A program made the translations under genes and the position numbers. The notes beneath the pieces were generated by a model. That model was not told where the DNA came from and made no database searches. It saw nothing but the letters and a program-made list of their open reading frames with translations. Below are positions 1 through 5,010 of a stretch of 34,149 bases of DNA, piece by piece. This DNA comes from a virus, in the IMG/VR virus record IMGVR_UViG_3300046499_000490, positions 1 through 34,149 of that record. One strand, 5' to 3'. Position 1 is the stretch's first letter; the number at the start of each line of letters is the position of its first letter.

Positions 1-315
1 CACCTCTACCCCAAGCCCGACGGCTCCTGGGACCTGCGCGCACCCGACGACGCCGAGAACGTCGGCAAAAAGTTCAACCTGGACCCGCTCACCGGGGCGG
101 CGTTGAAGGCGTACCTGGCCGTACGCCCCGAGCCGGCAGACCCCGGCGAGCACGCCCTCATCCTCTCCAGCCGCGGCACCGCCACCTTCTCCCGCTGGCC
201 CAACAAACTCATCGGCCAGATCGCCGCCACCCACCCCCTCCTCGCCGAACGCGACCCCGCCATCACCGCCGACGCCGTCGCCCACACCGGCCTGTGGGAC
301 ACCCCCGAGGCCTGA
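1..315 (+). CDS. C-terminal part of an unidentified protein (5' end outside window)
   Basis: The frame is open from the first base and stops with TGA at 313-315, so about 104 C-terminal residues are visible and the start lies left of the window. The piece containing LDPLTGAALKAYLAVRP, then a Leu-Ile-Leu-Ser-Ser-Arg-Gly stretch, is faintly like the middle of a tyrosine recombinase catalytic domain. No HxxR box or catalytic tyrosine follows, and the protein ends in an acidic tail (LWDTPEA). A TTG at 103 is internal to the open frame and has no clear ribosome binding site. The gene is followed 38 bases later by another rightward gene, and both may belong to an early phage operon or to the host. 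Function is unknown to me. Confidence 0.55.
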   Translation, partial: HLYPKPDGSWDLRAPDDAENVGKKFNLDPLTGAALKAYLAVRPEPADPGEHALILSSRGTATFSRWPNKLIGQIAATHPLLAERDPAITADAVAHTGLWDTPEA

Positions 316-353
316 GTAAGATCGCAGCCCACCACGCACCTTGAGAGGCAGCG

Positions 354-572
354 ATGACACTGACGCCGGGCGAGTACGAGTTCACCTGCAGCGAGTGCTC
401 CGGCGACGGGTCCTTGCAGGCTGTCACCGGAGACGACGACGACCAGGCAGTCCTCGTGTGGATCCAGTGCGAGGACTGCCACGGCGAAGGCACCGTATGC
501 GTGGACGACGAAGAAGCCGCTGAACGCATCGAGCTCGGGCACACGCCGCTTCGTACCCCCGCAGCCACCTAG
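354..572 (+). CDS. Small protein with two DnaJ-type CxxCxGxG zinc motifs
   Basis: A 72-residue acidic protein preceded by GAGAGG six bases upstream of the ATG. It carries two copies of the DnaJ zinc-finger signature, CSECSGDG (residues 12-19) and CEDCHGEG (about residues 39-46). They are separated by an acidic Asp-rich segment, so the two motifs could fold into one zinc site. Isolated motifs of this kind are common in small actinobacterial and actinophage proteins, and no J-domain is present, so it is not a DnaJ chaperone. Its stop codon lies one base from the stop codon of the convergent integrase gene, with no terminator hairpin between them. The function is unknown. Confidence 0.7.
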   Translation: MTLTPGEYEFTCSECSGDGSLQAVTGDDDDQAVLVWIQCEDCHGEGTVCVDDEEAAERIELGHTPLRTPAAT

Positions 573-573
573 G

Positions 574-1692
574 TCAGGTCGTGCCCGTGAAGCGGTCGAC
601 GAGGTGGTCGTACACGGCGACCGCGGCCGCAGCGTGCTTGGCCTTCAGGGCCTCGTCGTCACGCTGGCGGATGTAGCGCAGCGTGGTCTGGACGTGGGCG
701 TGATCGGCGAACTGCCGGATCTCCTCCAACGGGACGCCCTGGTCGTGCATGTGGGTGAGCTTGGAGGCGCGCAGGACGTGCGGGGTCAGGTCGCGGCCCG
801 GTAGGACGCCTGCGGCCCGTCCGAGCCGGTTCAGCAGGTAGTCGATGGCGTGCCGGTGCAGGGGCCGGTCCTGGTCGTCCAGGAGCAGCTGGCCCCTGGT
901 GCGGTCGCCGGAGGCTACGTCCAGGAGCTCGCACAGGCGGGGCGGGAGGGCGAAGACGCGGCCCTTGCCGCCCTTGCGGCGCAGGTCCAGCTTCCGCTGC
1001 CCGCCCTCCTCCTGGACGTTGTGCAGCCCGGCCGTGCAGCACTCGGAGACGCGGCCGGCGAGCGTGTAGATGAGGGCGGGGACCAGCATCTCGCGGGCGG
1101 TGGCGGCCGCTTGCAGGACGGCCTGGAACTCGTCGACCTCGAGCACGGGGGTGGCGGTGGTGTGGTCGTTGGGGTCGACCTTGGGCTTGTCGAACTTGGT
1201 GACCGGGTTGCGCAGGTCGACGTCGGGGTTGGCCCAGGCGGTGAAGTTGAACAGGGACGACAGGGAGTCCATGCGGCGCTTGATGGTGCGCGGCGCGCTG
1301 TGGCGGTCTTCCTCGCGCTGCCGGTAGGCGCGTACGGCGAACGGGGTGACGTCCTCGAGGGCGAAGTAGGCGATGCCTTCCTCTTGTTGGAGGAAGAGGG
1401 CCCAGTGGCGGATGTCGTCGGCGTAGTCGCGCTTCGCGCCGGCGGAGGCGATCAGGGTGGAGGAGAGCCAGGAGACGATGTGCCGGAACGTCTCGGGTGC
1501 GCACAGCTCGGCCAGGAGCTCGAGGCGCCACCGCCGGGGGGCGAGGCGGCGAGTGTGCGGGTCGCGGGGGGCGACCTGGCCGAGGAGGTCGCGCAGGTGC
1601 AGGAGTTGCTGTTCTACTGCCCGGTTGACGGCTGTACCGGATCTGAGGTCGACCTCGGCGCCCGGTCCTGGGGTGATGGTCTGCTCGGTCAT
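574..1692 (-). CDS. int: Tyrosine site-specific recombinase (phage integrase)
   Basis: A 372-residue XerD-like integrase that would catalyse recombination between phage and host att sites. The N-terminal half holds the SAM-like core-binding domain (about residues 65-160). The catalytic domain shows the full set: Arg214 (AGRVSE), Lys240/243 (RRKGGKGR), His305-x-x-Arg308 (HVLRAS), His331 (DHAH) and nucleophile Tyr340 nine residues later (TLRYIR). The ATG at 1692 is chosen because it overlaps the stop of the upstream gene as ATGA; the frame stays open 27 codons further but that extension lies inside the upstream gene. Translational coupling and a shared transcript with the gene at 1689-2033 are likely. 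The gene ends one base from a convergent gene. No att core, tRNA target or excisionase is recognisable nearby. Confidence 0.95.
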   Translation of the reverse strand: MTEQTITPGPGAEVDLRSGTAVNRAVEQQLLHLRDLLGQVAPRDPHTRRLAPRRWRLELLAELCAPETFRHIVSWLSSTLIASAGAKRDYADDIRHWALFLQQEEGIAYFALEDVTPFAVRAYRQREEDRHSAPRTIKRRMDSLSSLFNFTAWANPDVDLRNPVTKFDKPKVDPNDHTTATPVLEVDEFQAVLQAAATAREMLVPALIYTLAGRVSECCTAGLHNVQEEGGQRKLDLRRKGGKGRVFALPPRLCELLDVASGDRTRGQLLLDDQDRPLHRHAIDYLLNRLGRAAGVLPGRDLTPHVLRASKLTHMHDQGVPLEEIRQFADHAHVQTTLRYIRQRDDEALKAKHAAAAVAVYDHLVDRFTGTT

Positions 1693-2033
1693 GGCGCCTC
1701 GGTCGCCGCATCGGTGCCCAGCTGGTGGGCCAGCAGTGCGAACTCGCTGAGGTACTCCGGGTGGTCGGTCCACTCCTTGGCCATGCTGGCGAGTTCTCCC
1801 CAGGCCCGGGTCATGGCAAAGTTGACCGCTACGGCCAGCTCTGGCTGATCGCGTTGTTCTGCGAGGCTTCCCGTGGACCGGATCTCCGCCACGCCGCGCC
1901 GGAGTGCGCGCAGCGATCGGGATACCGGCTCTTCGTCCCAGTGCCGTGAGGAGTGGTCTCCGGTGAACTGTTCGTCGATGCGCGCCTCGACAAAGTCCGC
2001 GATGCGGTTGATGTGCCCTGCGGTGACAGTCAT
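1689..2033 (-). CDS. Small unknown protein, cotranscribed with the integrase
   Basis: A 114-residue protein, N-terminus MTVTAGHINRI, mainly charged and predicted helical. Its segment EWTDHPEY near residue 90 is like the DHP(D/E)Y ending I associate with DUF6221-type small Streptomyces proteins, but this link is weak. It overlaps the integrase start by four bases (ATGA), so the two are probably coupled. There is no Shine-Dalgarno sequence before the ATG; instead a TAGAAT hexamer ends six bases upstream, which fits a leaderless mRNA starting at the A of the ATG. Given its position it could be a directionality or regulatory factor for integration, but no DNA-binding motif is visible, so this is inference only. 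Confidence 0.75.
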   Translation of the reverse strand: MTVTAGHINRIADFVEARIDEQFTGDHSSRHWDEEPVSRSLRALRRGVAEIRSTGSLAEQRDQPELAVAVNFAMTRAWGELASMAKEWTDHPEYLSEFALLAHQLGTDAATEAP

Positions 2034-2039
2034 GATCTG

Positions 2040-2045
2040 ATTCTA
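2040..2045 (-). promoter_or_regulatory. Candidate -10 box of a leaderless promoter for the integrase operon
   Basis: On the minus strand TAGAAT fits the actinobacterial -10 pattern TAnnnT and ends six bases before the ATG at 2033, which would place the transcription start at the A of the start codon. No convincing -35 is seen 16-18 bases upstream. This is common in actinobacterial promoters. The absence of a ribosome binding site before this ATG supports the reading. Confidence 0.45.
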
Positions 2046-2066
2046 GAGCTCACGCTTAAGTCCTAG

Positions 2067-2432
2067 TTATGCGCGTCCCAGCGAGGGATCGTCAGCTGGG
2101 AGACGCCATCCGGTTGCTCGGCAGGGTGGGCAGACGATGGCGTTCCTGTAGGCGCGGGCCTCCGCGCAGTCGCCGACACCGCTGCCGTCGCAGCGCATGG
2201 TCCCGGTGGGCCCGAACGGCTGGTCGTGCGGGGTGTGATTGGGCGGCGGGACGTTCCCCCACTCGGCGGCCATAGACGCTTGCCATCCCTTGGTCTCGGA
2301 GACGAACCGGGTTGCGTCGTCCTGGTCGTCCACACGGACGAACTGGCCATCCCGCACCGCGAGGTAGCCGCCGCAGTCGTTGATGCAGCACACCAGGACG
2401 TTCGGCAGATGAACGAAGGCGCGGTCGGTCAT
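2067..2432 (-). CDS. Cysteine-rich small protein of unknown function
   Basis: A 121-residue protein with Cys pairs near the N-terminus (CCINDC) and later CDGSGVGDC and CPPC, suggesting one or two zinc sites. The ATG at 2432 overlaps the stop of the upstream gene (ATGA at 2429-2432), so I prefer it over an in-frame ATG nine codons earlier that lies inside the upstream gene. The two genes are probably coupled and transcribed leftward with the integrase genes, although a 33-base gap with its own candidate promoter separates this gene from the one at 1689-2033. I do not recognise the family. Confidence 0.7.
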   Translation of the reverse strand: MTDRAFVHLPNVLVCCINDCGGYLAVRDGQFVRVDDQDDATRFVSETKGWQASMAAEWGNVPPPNHTPHDQPFGPTGTMRCDGSGVGDCAEARAYRNAIVCPPCRATGWRLPADDPSLGRA

Positions 2433-2851
2433 CCGGCGGCCAGCCGGGCACGGATCCACTCAGCGTCCGACTCGGCGACGTGCGCGCCGGCGGAACGTGC
2501 CACGACGATCTGCATCGGCTGGCCGTCACCGTCCCGCTCGGCCCCGACGTAGGCGCTCCACGGCTGCGATCCACCAGTGGGCAGGGTGTGCCCGTCGGGG
2601 CAGTGCGGGCAGTCCATGTCCTGCGCGGGCGGCTCGGGGTCGTCCCAGACGATGGTGGTGTGGCCGCCGTGTCCGTGCACATGCAGGGCGTTGGCGATCG
2701 AGTGCCAGAAGACGGTGGAAGGCATGGGCCCCGTCCAGCGGATGGATACGGTTCCGTCAGGCCAGAGGATGCCGTCGGCAACGCGGCCCGTGCCGGACAC
2801 GCCAGTGATGTCGGTGTCGCGCTGGAGATGGAAGCGGCGGGACTCGGTCAT
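2429..2851 (-). CDS. Actinophage-type small protein with a CPHC zinc motif
   Basis: A 140-residue protein. The N-terminal part (RFHLQRDTDITGVSGTG, then WPDGTVSIRWTG and HGHGGHTTIVWDD) is a pattern I know from small proteins repeated across Streptomyces phages and chromosomes, with no assigned activity. A single Cys-Pro-His-Cys motif follows at about residue 80, and the C-terminus (AESDAEWIRARLAAG) is helical. AAGGGAG lies six bases before the ATG, a good ribosome binding site. It is the first gene of the leftward pair at 2067-2851. The 121 bases upstream contain several short inverted repeats that may act as operators. Function is unknown. Confidence 0.8.
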   Translation of the reverse strand: MTESRRFHLQRDTDITGVSGTGRVADGILWPDGTVSIRWTGPMPSTVFWHSIANALHVHGHGGHTTIVWDDPEPPAQDMDCPHCPDGHTLPTGGSQPWSAYVGAERDGDGQPMQIVVARSAGAHVAESDAEWIRARLAAG

Positions 2852-2871
2852 GCGAACTCCCTTGCAGGCTT

Positions 2872-2946
2872 TGGGAGTCCCATGATTGCGTCATCCGGCC
2901 AGCCCGTTCCCCCAGCCCGAGTGGAGGAACATTACTTGGAGCCAAG
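2872..2946. promoter_or_regulatory. Cluster of three short inverted repeats upstream of the 2851 start
   Basis: Within 75 bases lie TGGGAGTCCCA (2872-2882), ATGA-TTGCG-TCAT (2882-2894) and CTTGG-AG-CCAAG (2935-2946). They occupy the gap upstream of the leftward gene starting at 2851, where a promoter is expected. On the minus strand TAATGT (2934-2929) could be a -10 box, but no good -35 is present. The cluster could bind a lysogeny regulator; this is inferred from position and symmetry only. Confidence 0.3.
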
Positions 2947-2955
2947 CGGCACGTT

Positions 2956-2969
2956 GCCCGGGCGCGGGC
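2956..2969 (-). terminator. Possible weak terminator after the 2973-3230 gene
   Basis: GCCCG, a GGCG loop and CGGGC form a five-base-pair stem starting three bases beyond the stop of the leftward gene. There is no T-run, and the stem is short. Confidence 0.25.
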
Positions 2970-2972
2970 GCG

Positions 2973-3230
2973 TCAGGGCCCCGTCTTCTCCGCGATCCAG
3001 CGCTCGAGCGCCGCCTGCTCCTCGGGTGAGGCGTTCCTCTGCGCGTAGCCGCGGACCACGTCGTAGAGGCGGCCCCGGAGATCGCCGAACTCGTCGAAGC
3101 GCTGGAGGACCGCCCGGCAGAACTCGCCGATGGAGACGTCGTCGTCCTCATCGGCCTTGGCGGCCGCATCGTGGAAGGCGGCCACAACAAGAAGGTGCGC
3201 GGTGGCCTCATCGTCGGGACTCGCGTACAC
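2973..3230 (-). CDS. Small acidic helical protein of unknown function
   Basis: An 85-residue protein if the GTG at 3230 is used. The visible part is helical and charged, with the segment IGEFCRAVLQRFDEFGDLRG and a C-terminal EQAALERWIAEK helix. The frame is open to an ATG at 3368, but the extra 46 codons contain many A/T-ending or rare codons (AGA, ATA, TCA, CCA, TTT), unlike the rest, so I treat that part as noncoding. A G-rich GGGGGTGG lies just before the GTG. It diverges from the ribbon-helix-helix gene at 3419. The 188 bases between them contain a perfect palindrome that may be an operator. Function is not known. Confidence 0.55.
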   Translation of the reverse strand: MYASPDDEATAHLLVVAAFHDAAAKADEDDDVSIGEFCRAVLQRFDEFGDLRGRLYDVVRGYAQRNASPEEQAALERWIAEKTGP

Positions 3231-3280
3231 GGGCCCACCCCCGTCCGGATCTTCCCTTGGGAGAGGCGAGCTTATCGCGC

Positions 3281-3295
3281 CTGACGTAGCGTCAG
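3281..3295. promoter_or_regulatory. Perfect palindrome in the divergent regulatory region (candidate operator)
   Basis: CTGACG-TAG-CGTCAG has six-base arms. On the minus strand one arm reads CTGACG, a -35-like hexamer, 15 bases before TAAGCT (3274-3269), a TAnnnT-type -10. An operator overlapping the leftward promoter is therefore plausible. The short spacer makes the promoter call tentative. Confidence 0.35.
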
Positions 3296-3380
3296 ATTCT
3301 TCGTCAGGAGCGATTCTGCGCTCGGGCTGCCCAGTGAGGAGAAAGCCCGACGCGCGCACTCTCGCCATTCCGCATCACAT

Positions 3381-3397
3381 TGGTGCACATGTGGTGC
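3381..3397 (+). promoter_or_regulatory. Two TGGTGC direct repeats one helical turn apart, before the RHH gene
   Basis: TGGTGC occurs at 3381-3386 and 3392-3397, 11 bases apart. A CACAT/ATGTG inverted pair overlaps the first copy (3376-3380 and 3389-3393). Ribbon-helix-helix dimers typically bind such closely spaced short repeats. The location just upstream of the -10 box of the RHH gene fits autoregulation. This is inference from spacing and context. Confidence 0.4.
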
Positions 3398-3405
3398 GCT
3401 TCTGA

Positions 3406-3411
3406 TAGGGT
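3406..3411 (+). promoter_or_regulatory. Candidate -10 box of the RHH cassette, near-leaderless
   Basis: TAGGGT fits the TAnnnT -10 pattern and ends seven bases before the ATG at 3419, so transcription would begin at or next to the start codon. The same bases include AGGG eight bases from the ATG, which could instead be a weak ribosome binding site, so a leadered mRNA from farther upstream is not excluded. Confidence 0.4.
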
Positions 3412-3418
3412 TGACTTC

Positions 3419-3643
3419 ATGGCCGACGTGAGCAACCTGAAGCAGTCCAAGCGAATGAGCGTCACGCTCATCCCCAAGGCCAATACCGAATTGGAGTGGC
3501 TCCAGGGTCACACCAATCTCAGCCAGGCCGACATCATCAACCGCGCGATCCAGATCATGGGGTTCCTGGAGCGACAGGCCGCCGACGGCGGTGAACTCCT
3601 GATCCGCAAGAACGGCGAAGTCGAGAAAGTCACCATCATCTGA
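3419..3643 (+). CDS. Ribbon-helix-helix (CopG/Arc-like) DNA-binding protein
   Basis: A 74-residue protein. Residues 12-20 (RMSVTLIPK) give the DNA-contacting beta strand. They are followed by helix 1 (NTELEWLQGHT), the Asn-Leu-Ser turn and helix 2 (SQADIINRAIQIMGFLE), the standard RHH arrangement. The C-terminal GGELLIRKNGEVEKV tail is like that of other small actinobacterial RHH proteins. It is the first gene of a three-gene rightward cassette bounded by a candidate promoter and a strong terminator, and runs opposite to its surroundings. It likely represses its own promoter and possibly the divergent gene. Whether it has any role in phage immunity or as an antitoxin cannot be told from sequence. 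Confidence 0.85.
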   Translation: MADVSNLKQSKRMSVTLIPKANTELEWLQGHTNLSQADIINRAIQIMGFLERQAADGGELLIRKNGEVEKVTII

Positions 3644-3655
3644 AAGGAGGACAGC

Positions 3656-4045
3656 TTGTCCATCTCACCCGCAGAGCTGGCCGCTCTGCCCACTGCACCC
3701 ACCGTCTCAGCCGCTCTCGATGACGCGGCCCGCTACGCCGACGACGGCGCCATCCTGGCCCTGTCCCGCGCCGTGTACGGGTCCACCAACCCGGCCGACT
3801 ACGCAGCCGTCGTCAGCCCCGAACACACCCTCGCCTGGGCCACCGGAATTATTGCGACGGCGCGCATCATCGACCCGGCCATCGGCTCGGACTTGCCCGA
3901 CGGATCTTGGGACGAGGACCGATTCGGAGGCGTTGTCCTGGAGGCGCACCAGTTGCTCACCGGATGGGCGGAGGCGCGCCCCTCGGAGGAGCTCGCTGAC
4001 CTGTTCCGGACCGCTGCCCGCGACGTCCGCGACCACGAGAAGTGA
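3656..4045 (+). CDS. Unknown 129-residue protein, second gene of the RHH cassette
   Basis: It starts at TTG 3656, with a near-ideal ribosome binding site AAAGGAGG at 3643-3650, five bases upstream; no better start exists. The protein is Ala-rich and mostly helical with no membrane segment. Recognisable stretches are YADDGAILALSRAVYGSTNP and PEHTLAWATGIIATARIIDP. I do not recognise the family. It lies 12 bases after the RHH gene and is followed by a third gene, so the three probably form one transcript. A toxin-antitoxin role would fit the RHH partner, but no toxin-family residues are evident, so no function is assigned. Confidence 0.75.
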   Translation: MSISPAELAALPTAPTVSAALDDAARYADDGAILALSRAVYGSTNPADYAAVVSPEHTLAWATGIIATARIIDPAIGSDLPDGSWDEDRFGGVVLEAHQLLTGWAEARPSEELADLFRTAARDVRDHEK

Positions 4046-4056
4046 GGACACCGACC

Positions 4057-4350
4057 GTGGCAGCAACCTTCCAGATCACCAACGACCGTCGCACGATCGA
4101 CCTTCGAGTCAGCGGCATTCCCGGCATCCAACTCCCCAACGGGCTTGCCGTACTTCCGGTCGGCGTTCGGATCGACTACGACCGAGCCTCCTACGGCGAC
4201 CACGTGGAAGTCCGTATCGACGGGCGCGACGGCAATGGCCACCTCGACTACTACAACCTCACGGCCCCGGAGACCTGGCCCACTTGGCTGACCGGACTGG
4301 TCGACAAGTACCGACTGGCCGACCCCATCGCGTCGGACGACGACAAGTAG
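4057..4350 (+). CDS. Unknown 97-residue protein, third gene of the RHH cassette
   Basis: The GTG at 4057 is preceded by TGAGGA (4043-4048) at eight bases. An in-frame GTG at 4042 overlaps the previous stop but has only GAGA before it. The N-terminus (FQITNDRRTIDLRVSGIPG) and the alternating hydrophobic pattern suggest a beta-rich fold, and the end is acidic (SDDDK). I associate the N-terminal pattern with small conserved Streptomyces proteins of unknown role. It closes the rightward cassette 60 bases before the bidirectional terminator. Confidence 0.75.
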   Translation: MAATFQITNDRRTIDLRVSGIPGIQLPNGLAVLPVGVRIDYDRASYGDHVEVRIDGRDGNGHLDYYNLTAPETWPTWLTGLVDKYRLADPIASDDDK

Positions 4351-4410
4351 GGACGCCGGGAACGGCGGTCCGTAGACGACAGCATCATGGAGTAGCAGAG
4401 AACTCATGGC

Positions 4411-4445
4411 GGTGCCCCCGGCTGAGGAAAGCAGCCGGGGGCACC
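4411..4445. terminator. Strong bidirectional hairpin terminator
   Basis: GGTGCCCCCGGCTG (4411-4424), a seven-base loop AGGAAAG, and CAGCCGGGGGCACC (4432-4445) form a perfect 14-bp stem. It sits between the convergent genes ending at 4350 and 4456, so it can end both the RHH cassette and the leftward late transcript. There is no T-run, which is usual for Streptomyces terminators. Confidence 0.85.
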
Positions 4446-4455
4446 GTCGTGCAGG

Positions 4456-4713
4456 CTACTTCAGACGGACCGTCACCTGGCCGCCCGCGGCTATCTGCTC
4501 CGCGAACTGCGTCAGCTCCGGGTCTGTGATGCTGCCGCCACCCGTGCCGCGGCTCCACGCACCCTGCACGGCACGCTTTACCTCGTCGACCGGCTTCCCC
4601 TCGCACTGAGCAGTCAGCGCGTTCAACTGCCGGGTCAGATCGGCAGCCATCTTCCGCACACCGTCGTTGACGACCTTCTTGATCGCCTTGTCGTCGAACT
4701 TGATCTTGGCCAC
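4456..4713 (-). CDS. Small basic protein of unknown function, last gene of the late strand
   Basis: An 85-residue protein starting at GTG 4713, with GAGGAGG five to six bases upstream. It opens with a Lys-rich helix (KFDDKAIKKVVNDGVRKMAA), has one Cys, and a Gly-rich segment SRGTGGGSITDPELTQFAEQ before the C-terminus. The fold looks largely helical. It is followed only by the bidirectional terminator, so it would be the last gene of the leftward transcript. A GC-rich hairpin at 4749-4763 lies between it and the previous gene. I do not recognise a family. Confidence 0.75.
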   Translation of the reverse strand: MAKIKFDDKAIKKVVNDGVRKMAADLTRQLNALTAQCEGKPVDEVKRAVQGAWSRGTGGGSITDPELTQFAEQIAAGGQVTVRLK

Positions 4714-4748
4714 GCGGGCCTCCTCGTGCAGGGACTCCCAGGCTCATA

Positions 4749-4763
4749 GAGCCCCGCGGGCTC
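4749..4763 (-). terminator. Short GC hairpin between two small late genes
   Basis: GAGCCC, a CGC loop and GGGCTC give a perfect six-base-pair stem. It lies downstream of the gene ending at 4818 and upstream of the ribosome binding site for 4713, so it may be a partial terminator or an mRNA-stabilising element. Confidence 0.3.
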
Positions 4764-4817
4764 CCGGCAATCCGAACTGTCCCCAACGGTACCGGGCGCC
4801 ACCGACAACCAGGCCCG

Positions 4818-4973
4818 CTACTTCTTCGCCTGCCGTTCCAGGACTGGGGCCAGGCAGACGACGCACAGCGGGCAGCCGCCGAGCCCGTACCGGTGGGTGG
4901 GGTGGCCGCAGCCCGCGCACGGGCCGACTTGGGCGGGCGGGCAGACGGGGGCGGGAGGGACAGGCGTGGTCAT
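4818..4973 (-). CDS. 51-residue zinc-ribbon miniprotein
   Basis: Starting at ATG 4973, the protein has six cysteines at positions 11, 19, 22, 34, 37 and 40. CAGCGHPTH followed by CPLCVVC gives a CxxC...CxxC zinc ribbon with additional histidines. The frame is open further upstream, but the extension is Arg-rich and overlaps the end of the collagen-like gene, so it looks noncoding. GGG five bases before the ATG is the only ribosome binding signal. A 14-bp perfect palindrome lies eight bases upstream of the start. It could be a small DNA-binding or adaptor protein; the function is unknown. Confidence 0.55.
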   Translation of the reverse strand: MTTPVPPAPVCPPAQVGPCAGCGHPTHRYGLGGCPLCVVCLAPVLERQAKK

Positions 4974-4980
4974 GGAGCCC

Positions 4981-4994
4981 ATCGTACGTACGAT
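4981..4994. promoter_or_regulatory. 14-bp perfect palindrome before the zinc-ribbon gene
   Basis: ATCGTACGTACGAT is fully self-complementary and lies in the 37-base gap between the collagen-like gene and the zinc-ribbon gene. It could be an operator or a cleavage or binding site. Its nature is unknown. Confidence 0.35.
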
Positions 4995-5010
4995 CGGACC
5001 GGGAGCGCGG

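Noticed and set aside
1-315. Calling the first fragment a second integrase
   Set aside because: Only a faint resemblance to the middle of a recombinase domain is seen, and no HxxR or catalytic tyrosine follows before the stop.
850-1848. A 332-codon plus-strand open frame
   Set aside because: It is antisense to the integrase, whose catalytic residues are complete.
3231-3368. Longer N-terminus of the leftward gene ending at 2973
   Set aside because: Codons in this part are often A/T-ending or rare for such a GC-rich genome, and the stretch holds a palindrome and promoter-like elements.
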